Assembly: GCA_018292915.2 (NCBI GenBank) | Contig: JACVVK020000393.1 | Span: 1 to 64,000 of the forward strand | Reading direction: 5' to 3' | DNA: 64,000 nt | Source: Batillaria attramentaria | Taxonomy: Eukaryota; Mollusca; Gastropoda; Batillariidae | Part shown: piece by piece, positions 53,488-64,000 of the stretch | Numbering within the stretch: the first letter of the stretch is position 1 | Layout of the letters: every line of letters begins with the position of its first letter | Made by a program: the position numbers and the translations under genes | Notes under the pieces: model-generated | The model's database searches: none | The model's input: the letters and a program-made list of their open reading frames with translations, nothing else | What the model was told of the DNA's origin: nothing

Positions 53488-53757
53488 GTCTGTCTCTGTC
53501 TACAGGGCTCGCGTTAAGGAGAATATCAGTATTAGACTAACTGTTGATCAATTCCTTTCTTTGACAATATACGTGGTCCATCTTTCCTCCATTGATCCCC
53601 CTTCCCCTCCCAACAGAAAAAAAAGCTAATTTGCAGCTTTTTTCAGCCAAATTAGACACGGAAAGCATCGCATATCATACTCTAATGGGACGAGTGTTTT
53701 ATAGATCAAAAGTTGATACATAATGCACTTTTAATATATCCTATAAATACAAGGGAA

Positions 53758-53788
<31 letters not shown>

Positions 53789-56700
53789 CCCCCTTAGTTC
53801 TTTTTTGTTTGTTTGTTTGTTTGTTTGGTTGGTTGGTTGGTTGGTTGGTTGGTTGGTTTGGTTGTTTTTTTTTTCTTTTTGTTTTGTTTTTTCTTACCAC
53901 ATGACCGCCAGCGCTACAGTTGGGAAGCAAAAACAGTATTTTCATGTTCAAACAAAAAAATCTGACATTGAAGGACACAAGCGCACTGGTGTATATTAAC
54001 TCTACACATATATATTCTGTGCAGGTCTTTAAGAGAAACCAGATATTTCTTAATTTAATGCAAAACATACACGAACTGAGAAAAAAGAAATGTTTTAAAC
54101 CTTTTTTCACTGAACTCGGTTATAAGAAATATTTTTCAAAATACTTTCTTATATCCGACTTTCAGATATAAGAAAACTCGGATATAAGAAACCAAAAAAT
54201 TCACCCCCCTCGAGTTTCTTATAACCGGCGTATACTGTACTGAATTTGGTCGGGTGGGTGGGTGTTTGAGGGTTTAAGATCCTGTTCCAAACATATGGTT
54301 GATCTTAAAGACAGGGCAATGAGGAAAAGACCAGCACAAATTTGGTGTGTCTGTTTTTTCCCTCATGCATGGCAGAGGGTGTGGGTGTTTGGGGATTTAA
54401 CGTCCTTTTCCACCACATAGGGTGATATCAAAGACGGGACAACGATGAAAAAGCCAGCACAAATATTTGGCCCCAGCCGGGATCGAACTCACGACCCGAG
54501 CATAAAGTCCAACGCTCTACCATTCGACCACCCCGGCTCCCCTCATGCATGGCAGAAAAGTTTCAGAGAACTGGTAAGTTCGTCTGAACAAAATAACTTT
54601 GGGATGACTTTTGCTCTGTAAGACACCACACAAGGCTATAATTCACAGAGTAACGCATGGGTCTACAGACAATTTTCTGTTTAAATTTTACTTTTCAAAT
54701 CAGACAATGAAGTATTTTGATTTTGAATTTCTTCTTCTTCAGTGTTGGGTATGATTCTCTTGTCAAATCCGTTGCACTGTGAGAGCCTGAATTGAACCAT
54801 ATTGACCTGAATAAAAAAACCAAAAAAACTCATACTGGAGAATAGCTTTACCACACAGTGATGATATTTTGGACATCATAGCGTTACACTGAAGCAGAGA
54901 GATGGCAGAGTCACTGATCCCCAGGTCTGATGTATTGACCAGGCAAGGCTGTAGCTCCATGCTGCTGCTTTCTCTTCTCACAGCAGCATCATCTCTTCCT
55001 TTCCTGCTTCTCTCTGAGGAAACACAGCTGGCTTTTGTTGGGAACACATTCAGACGTGTATCCGAAGCAATCAAACCACATGACATCCCCAAAGGTGCTG
55101 ATCCTTGGGAAAGGGAGTGTACGGAGTGGTGACGTTGACTGGGAGAGGAGGGTGGGAGGCCACTGCCATGAGTCTTGACGTCCGAGTAACTTCTTGTCAC
55201 CTCTACGTTCCGTGTTCTTTGCTGAGCCGTGTCTGAAGTAATGAAATAAATGCAATTTGCACTGTCTGCTACATGATGAGGCTTCTTTATATTGGAGGCC
55301 TGACCACTTGAATAGGAAAAGAACAAACAAACTTACCCATTTAATTAGAGATGAAACCAATACTTTGCAAAAATTTTCAAGACAAGGACTGATATCAGAG
55401 AAAGTACAGTCAAAGATAACGGTCAATCAAAAATTATGCCTGGCCAAATGGGTTCCTGTCAGTGTCACTGTCACTGGACTCCAGGCAGAACTGCTTATCA
55501 GTCACTGAACAGCAAACAGTCTGAGGCCATATCAACTGGTATGGCATGCAGTGGCTTGTGATATATCCCAGTCCTGAGAACTAGAAGATCTAACTACTTC
55601 CTAGCGGTCTTTTCTTAAATATAACGGGACAAGACTTAGAAAGCCTGAGGAATCTGCTGCGCTTACTGCCATGTTGTGTTCCGAAAGCAGTCAACATCTT
55701 TGCCTGTGTCACCACTGTTTATTCGTTTGCGATATCAAGCCTACGAGTTTCTGAACAGAAAATTCTACTTTTGTTTTCTGAGTCACTGACAACCCGTGTC
55801 AGTTATCACTGAAACCACAATGGCTATGACACATGGGAAGGCTGCCATGTTTTCTAGCTCTGCAGAAATCCTTTTTGTGGTGTTTGATATCACTGCTAGG
55901 CTGCTTGTGGAGGCCGTTTGTACATCAGGCTGCATTGCAATGAAGCTGTGTTGAGAGATGTGCACTATGATTGGCTCATTGTTCAAGAAACTGAACTGTG
56001 ATTGACCACAACTGACTTGCATTTCAAAGCTTACTGTCCGTGAAGTGCTAAACATTGTAGAGTGTTCAAAAAAAAAAAGAGAAGGTAAAAGCTGTCTTTT
56101 CCGTATTTTTCGCGACCAAACTGTATTCCCATATTTAAATGGATCAGGTGGAAAATGATACGGTCAAATTGTACTGCTTGGCACCCCTGTTTCGTCTTCT
56201 TCTTCAGAGTTTGATATGGTTTTGTCATCAAATCCACTGCCCTGTGAGAGCCTGAATTTAAATCACTCATACTGGAGAACAGCCTTACCACACAGTGACG
56301 ATATCTTGGACATCATAGCGTTACACTGAAGCAAACAGATGGCAGAGTCATTGATCCCCAGGTCTGACGTATTGACCAGGCAAGGCTGTAGCTCCATGCT
56401 GCTGCTTTCCCTTCTCACAGCAGCATCGTCTCTTCCTTTCCTGCTTCTCTCTGAGGACACGCAGCTGGCTTTTGTTGGGAACACATTCAGACGTGTATCT
56501 GAAGCGGTTGAACCACGTGAGATTGCCAACGGTGCTGATCCTTGGGAAAGGGAGTGTACCGAGTGGTGACGGTGACTGAAGGAGGAGGAGGGTGGGAGGC
56601 CACTGCCAGGAGTCTTGACGTCCGAGTTACTTCTTGTCACCTCTACACTCCTTGTTCTTTGCTGGGGAGGTTCTGAAGTAATGAAACAAGCGCGATATTC

Positions 56701-59700
56701 ACTGTCTGCTAGGTGATAAGGCTTCTTTATTTTCCCAGAATATTGGAGGCCTAACCGCTCAAAAAGGAAAAGAACCACCAAACTCACACATTAACTAGAG
56801 ATGACACCAATACTTCACTAATGCATGCTTTACTTAACTTTGCAAAATCTTCAAGACCAGGACTGATATGCGAAAAAGTACAGTGGAGACCACACAATGA
56901 AACATAGCAAATGCCAGTTTGAGTGACTGTTTTGTTTGTGTTCTGCCACTGTTGTTTTCCTACCATGACTTTTGCCCCTTTGGTGAACAGTATCATGTAA
57001 AGAATTAAAGAATTGCCCTCCACCCCCACCCCCACATCTTTGCAGAAGCAAATCAAGTGCACACATACAGAAACATTCAAACAATTCAAAGTATTACAAA
57101 AGAAGAGAGGTATCCTACAAATGTAGAAAAATCAGGTTTTGAGGGTTAAATATTCTGAACCAACCTTCATCCAATACTGAGAAGCTTCCAATTAAAGACC
57201 TTCTGGCAGAACAACTGCTAGTAGGATGGTAGGGTGTTGACGTTGCCTCAGGGGTCCTGAAACATTTGTTTGTACTCAATCATTTACTGATTTTGCAAAA
57301 CCTTTTTGATCAACACATGTAGACGAGCGTGCAGGTTTAGCTTTATTGCACTGTCACCCTGGAATGCACTACCTGCCAGTCTGAGAGACTTGACGGATGT
57401 AGATCATTTCAAGTGTGATTTGAAAATGTATCTGTTCCTGCTGGCTTTTGACGAGGTCTGCTGACTTCATCTTGATTCAACTGCTGCGTGCATGCGTTGC
57501 ATTTGAGTTGGTATGAGTGCAGGAGTACACACACTGAGTCACTTTGTGAGAATGTGCGCTATATAAGCACGATCCATTGATGTATAAGGATTTTATTCAT
57601 GGCTAATTACAGAATGCTGTGTAGTTTTAGAAATCATGTAGGTGTGTACATCAAACACAGTTGATGTACGCCCACACTGCATACTACAGTTAGCATCCAA
57701 TTAAGCATCACTACATTCTGTTTGCCCCAGTGACTGAAGTGAAATGATATACACATCACTGTACCTTTGGTTTTGTCGTAGTAACTTTTTCAGTTCAACA
57801 CAGGTCTCTGCCAGCAGATCTGCAGGCAAAATTCAAACAAATTAACCTTCTTTGACACTCAATGCATTCTCCCTCTTACAGGAATGACATATACAGTGCA
57901 CATAATTATGACTGACACACACCTAAAGTTGGTAGAACTAAGTCTTCGGAATATGCAACTGCCACAGCTGCCAGAAAATGAAGAAAAGGAAAACTGGTAT
58001 AAAAAGACAGGTGCTTGCCAGGAATTGAAAAAATGAGGACAGATAGACAGACAGACAGATGGACAGACAGATATATGCTGACTACAGCAACTTCTACCTC
58101 TGTTTTTGAAGTTCTTTCTGCATTGCATATCCAATTCAGAAAGCATCCCACTCGCGATGTCATGTACTGGTGGTATCTGAAGGAACCAACAAAGAGTATC
58201 AGTACACGTACTACCAACAAAGAGTATCAGTACACGTACTATCACTTTAGTAAAATACATAAGGCAAGTAAAATCACAGCTACCAAACTTTTCAAAACCT
58301 ATTTCTCTTACAAACTAAGATTGTATGGTGTTGCCTTATCTGATCAGATCTGAATTTGCCTCATTGTATTTGCATCAGTGTATTTACAGTGTATAGATCA
58401 GTCAGTAGCTAATGCTGAAAGTATTTAAGTCAAACTGTCTCATCTTCGCATCTTATTACCTTAGGAAAGATGTGGTTCAGGTCTGTGGAGCTGAAGTGAT
58501 CAGAATCAGACAGTTTCCCTGATGAGTTCTGAGGAGAGGCTGAAGGTGCTGGACTATGCAAAAAGATGAGAAACACAACACACTTATCACACTGACATCA
58601 GAGAGTTTTACTGGTAGGGTCTTAATTTTATTCTCAGCCAAGACCACAGGTGCTGGACTAGGCAACCAAACAAGAAATAATCACAACAGAACTTATCAAA
58701 TATCTTCTGCCAACTACTGTAAAGAATAAATTAAACCGACGGACCACCAAGACAATACATGAACTGTTCTTCACATGTATAGAAAGAAAAACAACAACAT
58801 ATGTATCAACCCTCCCCCCCCAAAAACAAACAAACAAACAAACAAACACACAAACAAACCCCGTTTCCAATTTATCACCATAATATCAGCATATTAAATG
58901 GTAAAGTAAGAACAGAAACAGTGTCTGTATTGTTTTTGTTATTTTCAAATGCACAATGACCATTCTCGTACTTTTAAATATTTCCAATCTGAACAGCATT
59001 AGCCATTCTGTTTTATGCTTTGTTTTATCAATTTATGAGACAAGTCTGCATTTACAAATATCAATACCTGTTATCACATTTTTCATCATAATGCAAGATC
59101 TGACGTAGGGTTTTGTCCACATCTTGCTGCACTGACTCTGGCACGGGGACGGGATCTGCATAAACCAGTAACGTTAAAATAAGCATTGTTCATCTTTCGA
59201 CACCAACAGTCAATATAGTTTTCCCATTTAATGGTATAATCATAAGCATGACCAATCAGATGATTTCCGCAGTACATACTACAAGTACAAAGTCCTTTCA
59301 GTATTTTGGGTACAGGTTTCTTCTGCCTGTATGCATGAAGGACAACTGACACTTAGTTTGTACATTATACATATATGCTAACCAGAAACCAAATCTAACA
59401 AACCTATTCAAACACATTAGGAGTAAACAAGCCTTCACTGATGTTGGACATCGCCACAAACACAAACCATCTGATTTTCATAATGTAAAAACATTGCTGA
59501 CATCAAGGAAACTGGCAGTTCACAAACACCACAGTATTACTACTACCAAGTAGGTAAGCTAGGGTTTAAAGTCCCCGCCACAAGAGTGACTGGAGACGGC
59601 CATAACAGGCATACATATTATGAGGGGAAAGGGACAGCTATCATTATAAGGGAACAGGAGAACAGTCCAGCTGAACACAAATCAGTCCAGTCAGACTGGT

Positions 59701-61745
59701 GAGCCTCTGATTTTAGGCTGTAATGCACCTGTTACACAGAGATCCAGTTATACAACCAAAGGAAACAGTTCCTCGGTGCAATGGAACTAAGTCCACTAAT
59801 CACCTCTCACAACTGTGCTGGATTTCCTTCCAGGGTTGAACAGTCCAACATTTCTCTGAAACAGACACCAACAGTTTCTGTAAGGTAGAGAACTGCTTCC
59901 TTCCTTGTATTCACAACTTATAAAAAAGTGTAGGGTTGCAGGCTGTTCAAACTCAAAGTGACCAACTTCTGCTATTGCTGTTGGAAACTTCCTAAGTGAA
60001 GATGCAATATCAAAGTGAAACTACCCACAGAGAAGATAGTGCCTTTTGAAAGTAAGGTTTCGCTGCATCCTAATCGTGAACTAAACCTTACAGTAAGCCT
60101 GCCTCTGGTGATGTAGCCAACACCATCAGTCCTGTCCAAGCCTCTGTGCTTCACTCCATCAACAGATCTTGACTGAAACAGTGGAGGCTGAGTATAAGCG
60201 TATACATACATGTATAATTTGCAAATACATGCAATGCAGAGAAACATTGCTTCTTTTTTTTTTTTAAACAGGTGTGGTTAAGTATGCTGCAGATGTATCT
60301 GTGGCTCTTCACCTGCTGTAGAACAAACAACTCTGGGTTTAGCAGCTCCAACCCACTTAAAACATATTGTGTAAACACCCCCCCCAAAAAACAAACAAAC
60401 AAACAAAACAAAACCACACACACAAAACAAACAAACAAGAAGCTTTGACTTACATAGGTAAATGAATGGGCTGCTCTGATATGCTGACCAACACCAGCCT
60501 TTGAATCATGACCACTGGTCTGAAACCGTCATAAAAAAGTAAATGCCAGTATACCTGTACCTGTCCCCCCTTCTCATTTGGGAATACTGGTTTGTCAAAA
60601 AAATTTTTTTTCCCCATATGAAATGTACAATACTGTACATGCTTTGCTTTTTAATGCTGCTGTCAATTTCACAAAAACTTTTTCTGTTTTGATGATTTCA
60701 ATTAATCCTGTAAACTCTTTGTATAAACTTGGTGTGGGGAAATTCTGAAAGGCATGCATCACGGTACACTCACATTAAATATCAATGACAGTACTAGAAG
60801 ATGAGCCAATGAGAGATGCAGATTTGACAATGTCGAGTGTCATACATGAACCTGCATTTTCTTGATGCACAATACCTCTTTTCCTGTTACAGTTTTCCTG
60901 TGGCGTTTGCGTTTTCGTGACTCTCGTTGACTGTCAGTGCCTCCCTCAGCCTCAAGGTCTGATGATGACCATGAAAAATCTCTTGCATTACAGGTTTTAT
61001 GGGAATGACTTGAGTTCTTTGCTTCACTGATGGACATGGCTTTGTTGGACGCCTCATTCACCAACAGAGCTCCCCCTCCTCCTGGAGAATGGGCCCGTGT
61101 CCGAAACACTGAAAGGGCACAGGCACAAACACACTATATCACTTAATACTTCCCTGTATGTCATGTCACATTAACTGGAAAAATACTAAACTACAAGAAC
61201 CAACCAAACAAAACAACAACACAAACCAAACAGCATTACTGTTGAAGCTGCTTTTGATTTTTCTTTTCCAGTTTTACTGATTCCAACAGTTATCTCAAAT
61301 GATGGTGGGGAAGGGGGTAGGGGGTGGGGAGTGGGGAGGGGCGGTTGGTGAAGGGGGCTGGTAAACATACCACCTGATACCGATTACTGATACAAATATG
61401 GTATCCCAAAAGTGACAACTACCAAAATAATAATAAAATAAATACATAAATAAAAAAATTGCAAGTGCTGATGATATGACATAACTGATTTGACTTTGAT
61501 GAGTTGCTGCCCACCTGAACTGAATGGTTCCCAAGTGGCAACTTTGTAAACAAGTAATATGACATACAGCTGTCCTTATGACATAGTTAATGGTATTAGT
61601 GATCTGAAAGATAACTCCAGTTTATCAGCCATGCACAAGTTTTTTTTAGTTTACCTTTCAAAACAGATTCTCGCATTTTTCTTTTCTCTTCATGTTGATC
61701 AACTGTTTTTCTGTGGGTTCTATCCTTTCGCTTTGATTTCCCCAT
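50804..61745 (-). CDS. Uncharacterised Ser-rich protein, 16 exons, 816 residues
   Basis: Exons 5' to 3': 61655-61745, 60876-61108, 60454-60519, 60092-60172, 59804-59855, 59068-59155, 58460-58553, 58098-58176, 57923-57967, 57765-57819, 57165-57256, 56289-56672, 54852-55232, 52644-52909, 51250-51399, 50804-51097. Every junction has GT/AG borders and matching phase, and the total is 2,451 nt, exactly 817 codons. ATG at 61743-61745 is in good context (AGTAATGG). The N-terminus is very basic (GKSKRKDRTHRK), followed by SRKRKRHRKT, both possible nuclear signals. A short Leu/Glu-rich segment (LLAETCVELKKLLRQNQ) may be helical. The rest is Ser/His/Asn-rich, probably disordered. No enzyme motif, signal peptide or membrane segment was seen, and I do not recognise the family. 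It lies head to head with RSPH14. Confidence 0.85.
51640..51785. repeat. C-run followed by A/AAC-rich tract in an intron
   Basis: C16 then A20, then AAAC-type repeats, with almost no G or T on the plus strand. Composition matches the 29.4-29.9 kb tract. Confidence 0.88.
52973..54237. mobile_element. pogo/Tc1-mariner-like non-autonomous element in intron 13
   Basis: The ends CAGTGGACGCCGGATATAAG and CTTATAACCGGCGTATACTG are inverted repeats of about 20 bp with a few mismatches, flanked by TA on both sides (52971-52972 and 54238-54239). The interior is full of repeats of ACTCGGATATAAGAAA, plus a 46-bp direct repeat at 53160-53250, (CT)n patches and (GGTT)n at 53825-53857. No transposase frame remains. 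Confidence 0.72.
54249..54345 (-). mobile_element. SINE B 3' fragment
   Basis: GGTGGGTGGGTGTTTGAGGG through ACCAGCACAAATTTGG repeats the SINE B body; the tRNA head is missing. An intact copy follows within 35 bases. Confidence 0.7.
54377..54539 (-). mobile_element. SINE B with perfect 17-bp target-site duplication
   Basis: Complete copy in intron 13. CCCTCATGCATGGCAGA occurs at both 54360-54376 and 54540-54556 without mismatch. Confidence 0.94.
54852..55232 (-). CDS. 16-exon gene, exon 13 (downstream copy of duplicated exon)
   Basis: 381 nt, phase 1 to 1, one codon shorter than exon 12. Acceptor CATTACTTCAG is the same as in exon 12; donor is GTGTG|GTAAAG. About 15 of 127 residues differ from exon 12, mostly near the start. 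Similarity extends into both flanking introns (about 54740-55430 against 56190-56890). Confidence 0.88.
56289..56672 (-). CDS. 16-exon gene, exon 12 (upstream copy of duplicated exon)
   Basis: 384 nt, phase 1 to 1, between acceptor CATTACTTCAG and donor GTGTG|GTAAGG. Encodes RHHSVHSLSQGSAPL, NVFPTKASCVSSERSRKGRD and RRESSSMELQPCLVNTSDLG. It is a near-copy of exon 13: about 50 consecutive residues in the central part are identical. Confidence 0.88.
57165..61108 (-). CDS. 16-exon gene, exons 2-11
   Basis: Ten short exons (45-233 nt). Entry and exit phases chain without conflict: 1-0, 0-0, 0-0, 0-1, 1-2, 2-0, 0-1, 1-1, 1-2, 2-1. Each acceptor has a CAG or TAG end, most with a T-rich tract. Exon 2 carries SPGGGGALLVNEAS and the basic SRKRKRHRKT block. 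Exons 6-10 carry the Leu/Glu-rich part. Confidence 0.82.
57318..57585 (+). mobile_element. 3' end of an L2/CR1-type LINE ORF2 with tail
   Basis: A frame ending at TGA 57462-57464 reads FIALSPWNALPASLRD then FKCDLKMYLFLLAF. This is the usual C-terminus of CR1/L2/Jockey-group ORF2 ('WN.LP..LR....FK..LK..LF'). A 3' UTR with GAATGTGCGCTATATAAGC follows. It lies antisense in an intron of the 16-exon gene and is 5'-truncated. Confidence 0.65.
58036..58075. repeat. (GACA)n microsatellite
   Basis: ACAGATAGACAGACAGACAG-type tetranucleotide repeats, just outside exon 8 of the 16-exon gene. Confidence 0.9.
58187..58245. repeat. 28-bp tandem duplicate
   Basis: ACCAACAAAGAGTATCAGTA then CACGTACT occurs twice in succession, immediately upstream (minus sense) of the exon 8 acceptor. 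Confidence 0.85.
61655..61745 (-). CDS. 16-exon gene, exon 1 (start codon)
   Basis: Thirty codons plus 1 nt, ending at donor AAAG|GTAAAC. Lys/Arg-rich. An upstream ATG in the leader opens a six-codon uORF (ATGACATGCAGTTGCAGCTAA) that ends just before this start. Confidence 0.8.
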
Positions 61746-62768
61746 TACTTTAGCTGCAACTGCATGTCATCTTGTAAAAAGTATATTAGTTCTTTTCCCT
61801 GAAAACATTATAAAGAATGATATACATTTAAATGCACACAATCAAAGGAGGAAAAAAGCCCATTCATCTACTCACTCAACACACGTGTACACAAACCAAG
61901 AAATAAAGATTCAATTATCAGTGTCTATTTGGGTAGGTCAACAGGTTTGCACTGCTTTTTTCATCTCTCTCTTTCAGAGTATACACACACACCTGGGAAC
62001 CGTAACAGAATCCCAAACATCTCCAATTTTAAAATCTGATTTCTAACCCTTTAGGTCCCTTGCCACATCAAAACAAGCAAACTGCTCCCAAAATAAAGTG
62101 TAGCATGTGACCCATGTGCATAACAAAATGAACACGTCTGTTTCACGTAAAAGAACAGGCTTAGACGTTTGTGTCTGTCTTGCGTGTTTGACGACTTGGT
62201 TGTCTGTACACTTCGACCTTCTTCCACTTAGATAGAAGTTAGGATCAGCTGATCGACGACACCTGCACTTGCAAGGACAAAACTTTAAACAGTGATGTAT
62301 TAATGAGTTGCACCTTCTTATGTCACGTTCCTTGGGCTACTGGTCGAATCCTTCTCGCACTTTCGATAGTTACCGACAGAAACTAGTTTCGTGTGAAAAA
62401 GGAAACCTGCAAGCAGACTACGTCTTCAGATTCTGCCGCTTGCTGCTCGGTCAAAGGGAAACTACTCGCCATCCTTCAAAATGAAAGGAAGCCAGCTCGC
62501 AAATTTTCCGAGAACCAGACGCATATCATCTGAAAACTGTGATCGTTAATCTGATATATTCTTGAAAATTAGAAAAGGCTCTTCCTGTAAGACGGACTTT
62601 CCAATTTGTTTACGGACAGTAATGTCATAAAATCAAAAATACGAAACTAACACATTGGAGGTCTGCAAGAAGAGAAACATGCGCAGAGTTACTGTAGCAA
62701 CAGCGCACGCTCTGGCTCCTGTGGCGCGATCGGAGTACGTCTAACAGCACTCATTACTGTTCGCAAAC
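61746..62768. promoter_or_regulatory. Divergent intergenic region, candidate bidirectional promoter
   Basis: 1,023 bp separate the start codons of the minus-strand 16-exon gene and plus-strand RSPH14. No coding signal was seen. An X-box-like element lies near the RSPH14 end. Transcription start sites cannot be read from the sequence. Confidence 0.55.
62688..62701 (+). promoter_or_regulatory. X-box-like RFX site upstream of RSPH14
   Basis: GTTACTGTAGCAAC matches the X-box consensus GTNRCC-N(0-3)-RGYAAC with one mismatch (T for the second C). It lies 67 bases before the ATG. RFX factors use this motif to drive ciliary genes, which fits the gene downstream. Confidence 0.6.
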
Positions 62769-63047
62769 ATGGCTAAGACAGTAATTTCAGCGAAGTACCC
62801 GCCATTAATTGATGCAACTCGAACACCACTTGCCTATGGAGACCGGGCGTTACGTCGACTTGTAAGATCTTTGATTTATTGTCCCCTAGATGGGTGTAAA
62901 CAAACCGTGTGTCCCGCCTTTCACCTGCAGTTTTTAACTTACGACTTGATTCCCACGGTTTGTTTGATCATATGTATGTGTGTCATCCGTTATGTTTCAG
63001 TTCTGGCACAAATTTACTTTGTCGAGTTCATGAAAAGCCATTATCAT

Positions 63048-63092
<45 letters not shown>

Positions 63093-63378
63093 GCAAGGTA
63101 TTTTCACACAGAACAAATGACATGAATGACAATGTGTGGTGAAAGGCAACAGTCTCCGATTTTGTTACAGAACCGAGAACTCAACGATGAAACACTTCTG
63201 GTCAGACAAAGGTCTGTGATGTCTCTCTGTGATTATTTACATGACCCCGAACACATCGCAGAGGCTCTGAGAGTCGGTATGTAAAAAAAGATTCAACTGC
63301 TAATTGAAAATCTTATGATAAGAAAATACATTATTTTTTATGTTTATCTTGGCGCAAAATTTGCATAATGAAAAATTT

Positions 63379-63431
<53 letters not shown>

Positions 63432-63635
63432 TTTGCATAATCACATTTTTGTATACATGTATTGTAGAATGAAGTGCCGATAATGGTTTTAGCTAAAGGT
63501 TTGGTTTGTATTCTTGTGTGTGATCGTGTGGTCTGATTCATGTTGCAGGAATAGCAGTGAGTTTGAAAAAACTTTTGACAGACCCAGATCTGACTGTGCG
63601 ACAGAAAGCAACAGAATGCCTATATGTTTTCGCAG
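62769..63635 (+). CDS. RSPH14: RSPH14, radial spoke head 14 homolog, first three exons (cut by window end)
   Basis: Exons 62769-62861 (ATG in context CAAACATGG), 63171-63276 and 63549-63635. Junction phases (0, 1) match and GT/AG borders are present; exon 3 leaves in phase 1 at GCAG|GTACG. About 95 residues are visible. They contain PPLIDATRTPLAYGDRALRR, LLVRQRSVMSLCDYLHDPEH and LTDPDLTVRQKATECLY, i.e. the start of the armadillo/HEAT-like repeat protein RSPH14 (RTDR1), about 350 residues in vertebrates. It is an axonemal radial-spoke component of motile cilia and flagella. The family call comes from recognition of conserved N-terminal motifs (PPxID, AYGxRAL, RQ..LM.LCD..HDPE). Confidence 0.88.
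63050..63092. repeat. (CA)n microsatellite in RSPH14 intron 1
   Basis: About 20 CA units. Confidence 0.95.
63383..63431. repeat. (CA)n microsatellite in RSPH14 intron 2
   Basis: About 24 CA units. Confidence 0.95.
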
Positions 63636-63847
63636 GTACGATTGAAGCCTGCAGCAGTGTTTTGTATGTCACATTAACTGTTGTGCACCGCATTGTATTG
63701 ACACATCATTTTGTTTGATTTTGACTGTTAAATTATAAAAAATATAACTGACTGAGTAGGTAGTATGTTAAAGTTACTGCCTTATGAACCTGTCAGCAGT
63801 TGACGTTTTGACATTAATCTTTCATTAATCATTCTTTGGGGTGAGCG

Positions 63848-64000
63848 ATGGTCTAATAGACAGCGCGTCAGATTTAGCCGTTGGATTTAGCCGCTGCACT
63901 ACTGAACGGCCGTCACCAATACTGGTTTTTCCTGGCTGCCGGGCTGCTCATCGGGGGTTTCTCTCCGGGTTATCCAGCTTTCCTCCCCCAGCAAAAATGT
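63848..64000 (+). mobile_element. SINE C-like element (cut by window end)
   Basis: GATGGTCTAATAGACAGCG head-like sequence, then CATCGGGGGTTTCTCTCCGG, GCTTTCCTCCCCCAGCAAAA, matching the central part of SINE C (CATCGGGGGTTCTCTC...TTCCTCCC...GAAATG). Confidence 0.6.

Overview
This is eukaryotic, intron-rich, repeat-dense DNA. The radial-spoke gene with short phase-matched exons, the FMRFamide-receptor-like GPCR, tRNA-derived SINEs, long (CA)n/(GA)n arrays and a dimeric satellite built on 'CCTTGACCTTG' motifs together suggest a lophotrochozoan, most likely a mollusc (probably a gastropod). That placement is an inference; no marker in the window names the species. Coding sequence is a small fraction. 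Most long open frames are microsatellite, SINE or antisense artefacts.

Layout. 0-3.6 kb: two minus-strand exons of a death-domain protein, with a hAT-type MITE between them, then a 58-bp minisatellite split by a SINE. 3.6-10.7 kb: no gene seen; it holds a long perfect inverted repeat, a three-level nest of mobile elements (SINE B inside element D inside SINE A) and two copies of a MITE. 10.8-16.2 kb: a six-exon class A GPCR on the minus strand covering TM1-TM7, with an in-frame TGA just before TM1. 16.4-38.0 kb: no confident gene; SINEs, a 5S-rRNA-like element, composite CA satellites, a dimeric tandem-repeat element with inverted ends, minisatellites and an A/C-only tract. 38.04-44.63 kb: one complete I-type LINE (two ORFs; endonuclease, reverse transcriptase, RNase H) bounded by a perfect 14-bp target-site duplication. 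44.6-48.9 kb: repeats and unassigned DNA.

48.9-61.7 kb: a 16-exon minus-strand gene whose exon phases all agree and encode 816 residues of a Ser-rich, basic-ended protein I do not recognise. It contains a recent tandem exon duplication, and its introns carry a pogo-like element, SINEs and a LINE tail. From 62.77 kb, head to head with it, is the 5' end of RSPH14, an axonemal radial-spoke gene. An X-box-like RFX site lies about 70 bp upstream of the RSPH14 start, so the roughly 1-kb gap between the two start codons is a candidate shared promoter.

The best-supported unusual items are the exon duplication, the outer target-site duplication that proves the nested insertion, the nearly intact LINE whose only visible ORF2 break falls at the endonuclease catalytic Glu, the stop codon in the GPCR N-terminus, and the X-box at RSPH14. 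I found no CRISPR, prokaryotic or viral gene system.
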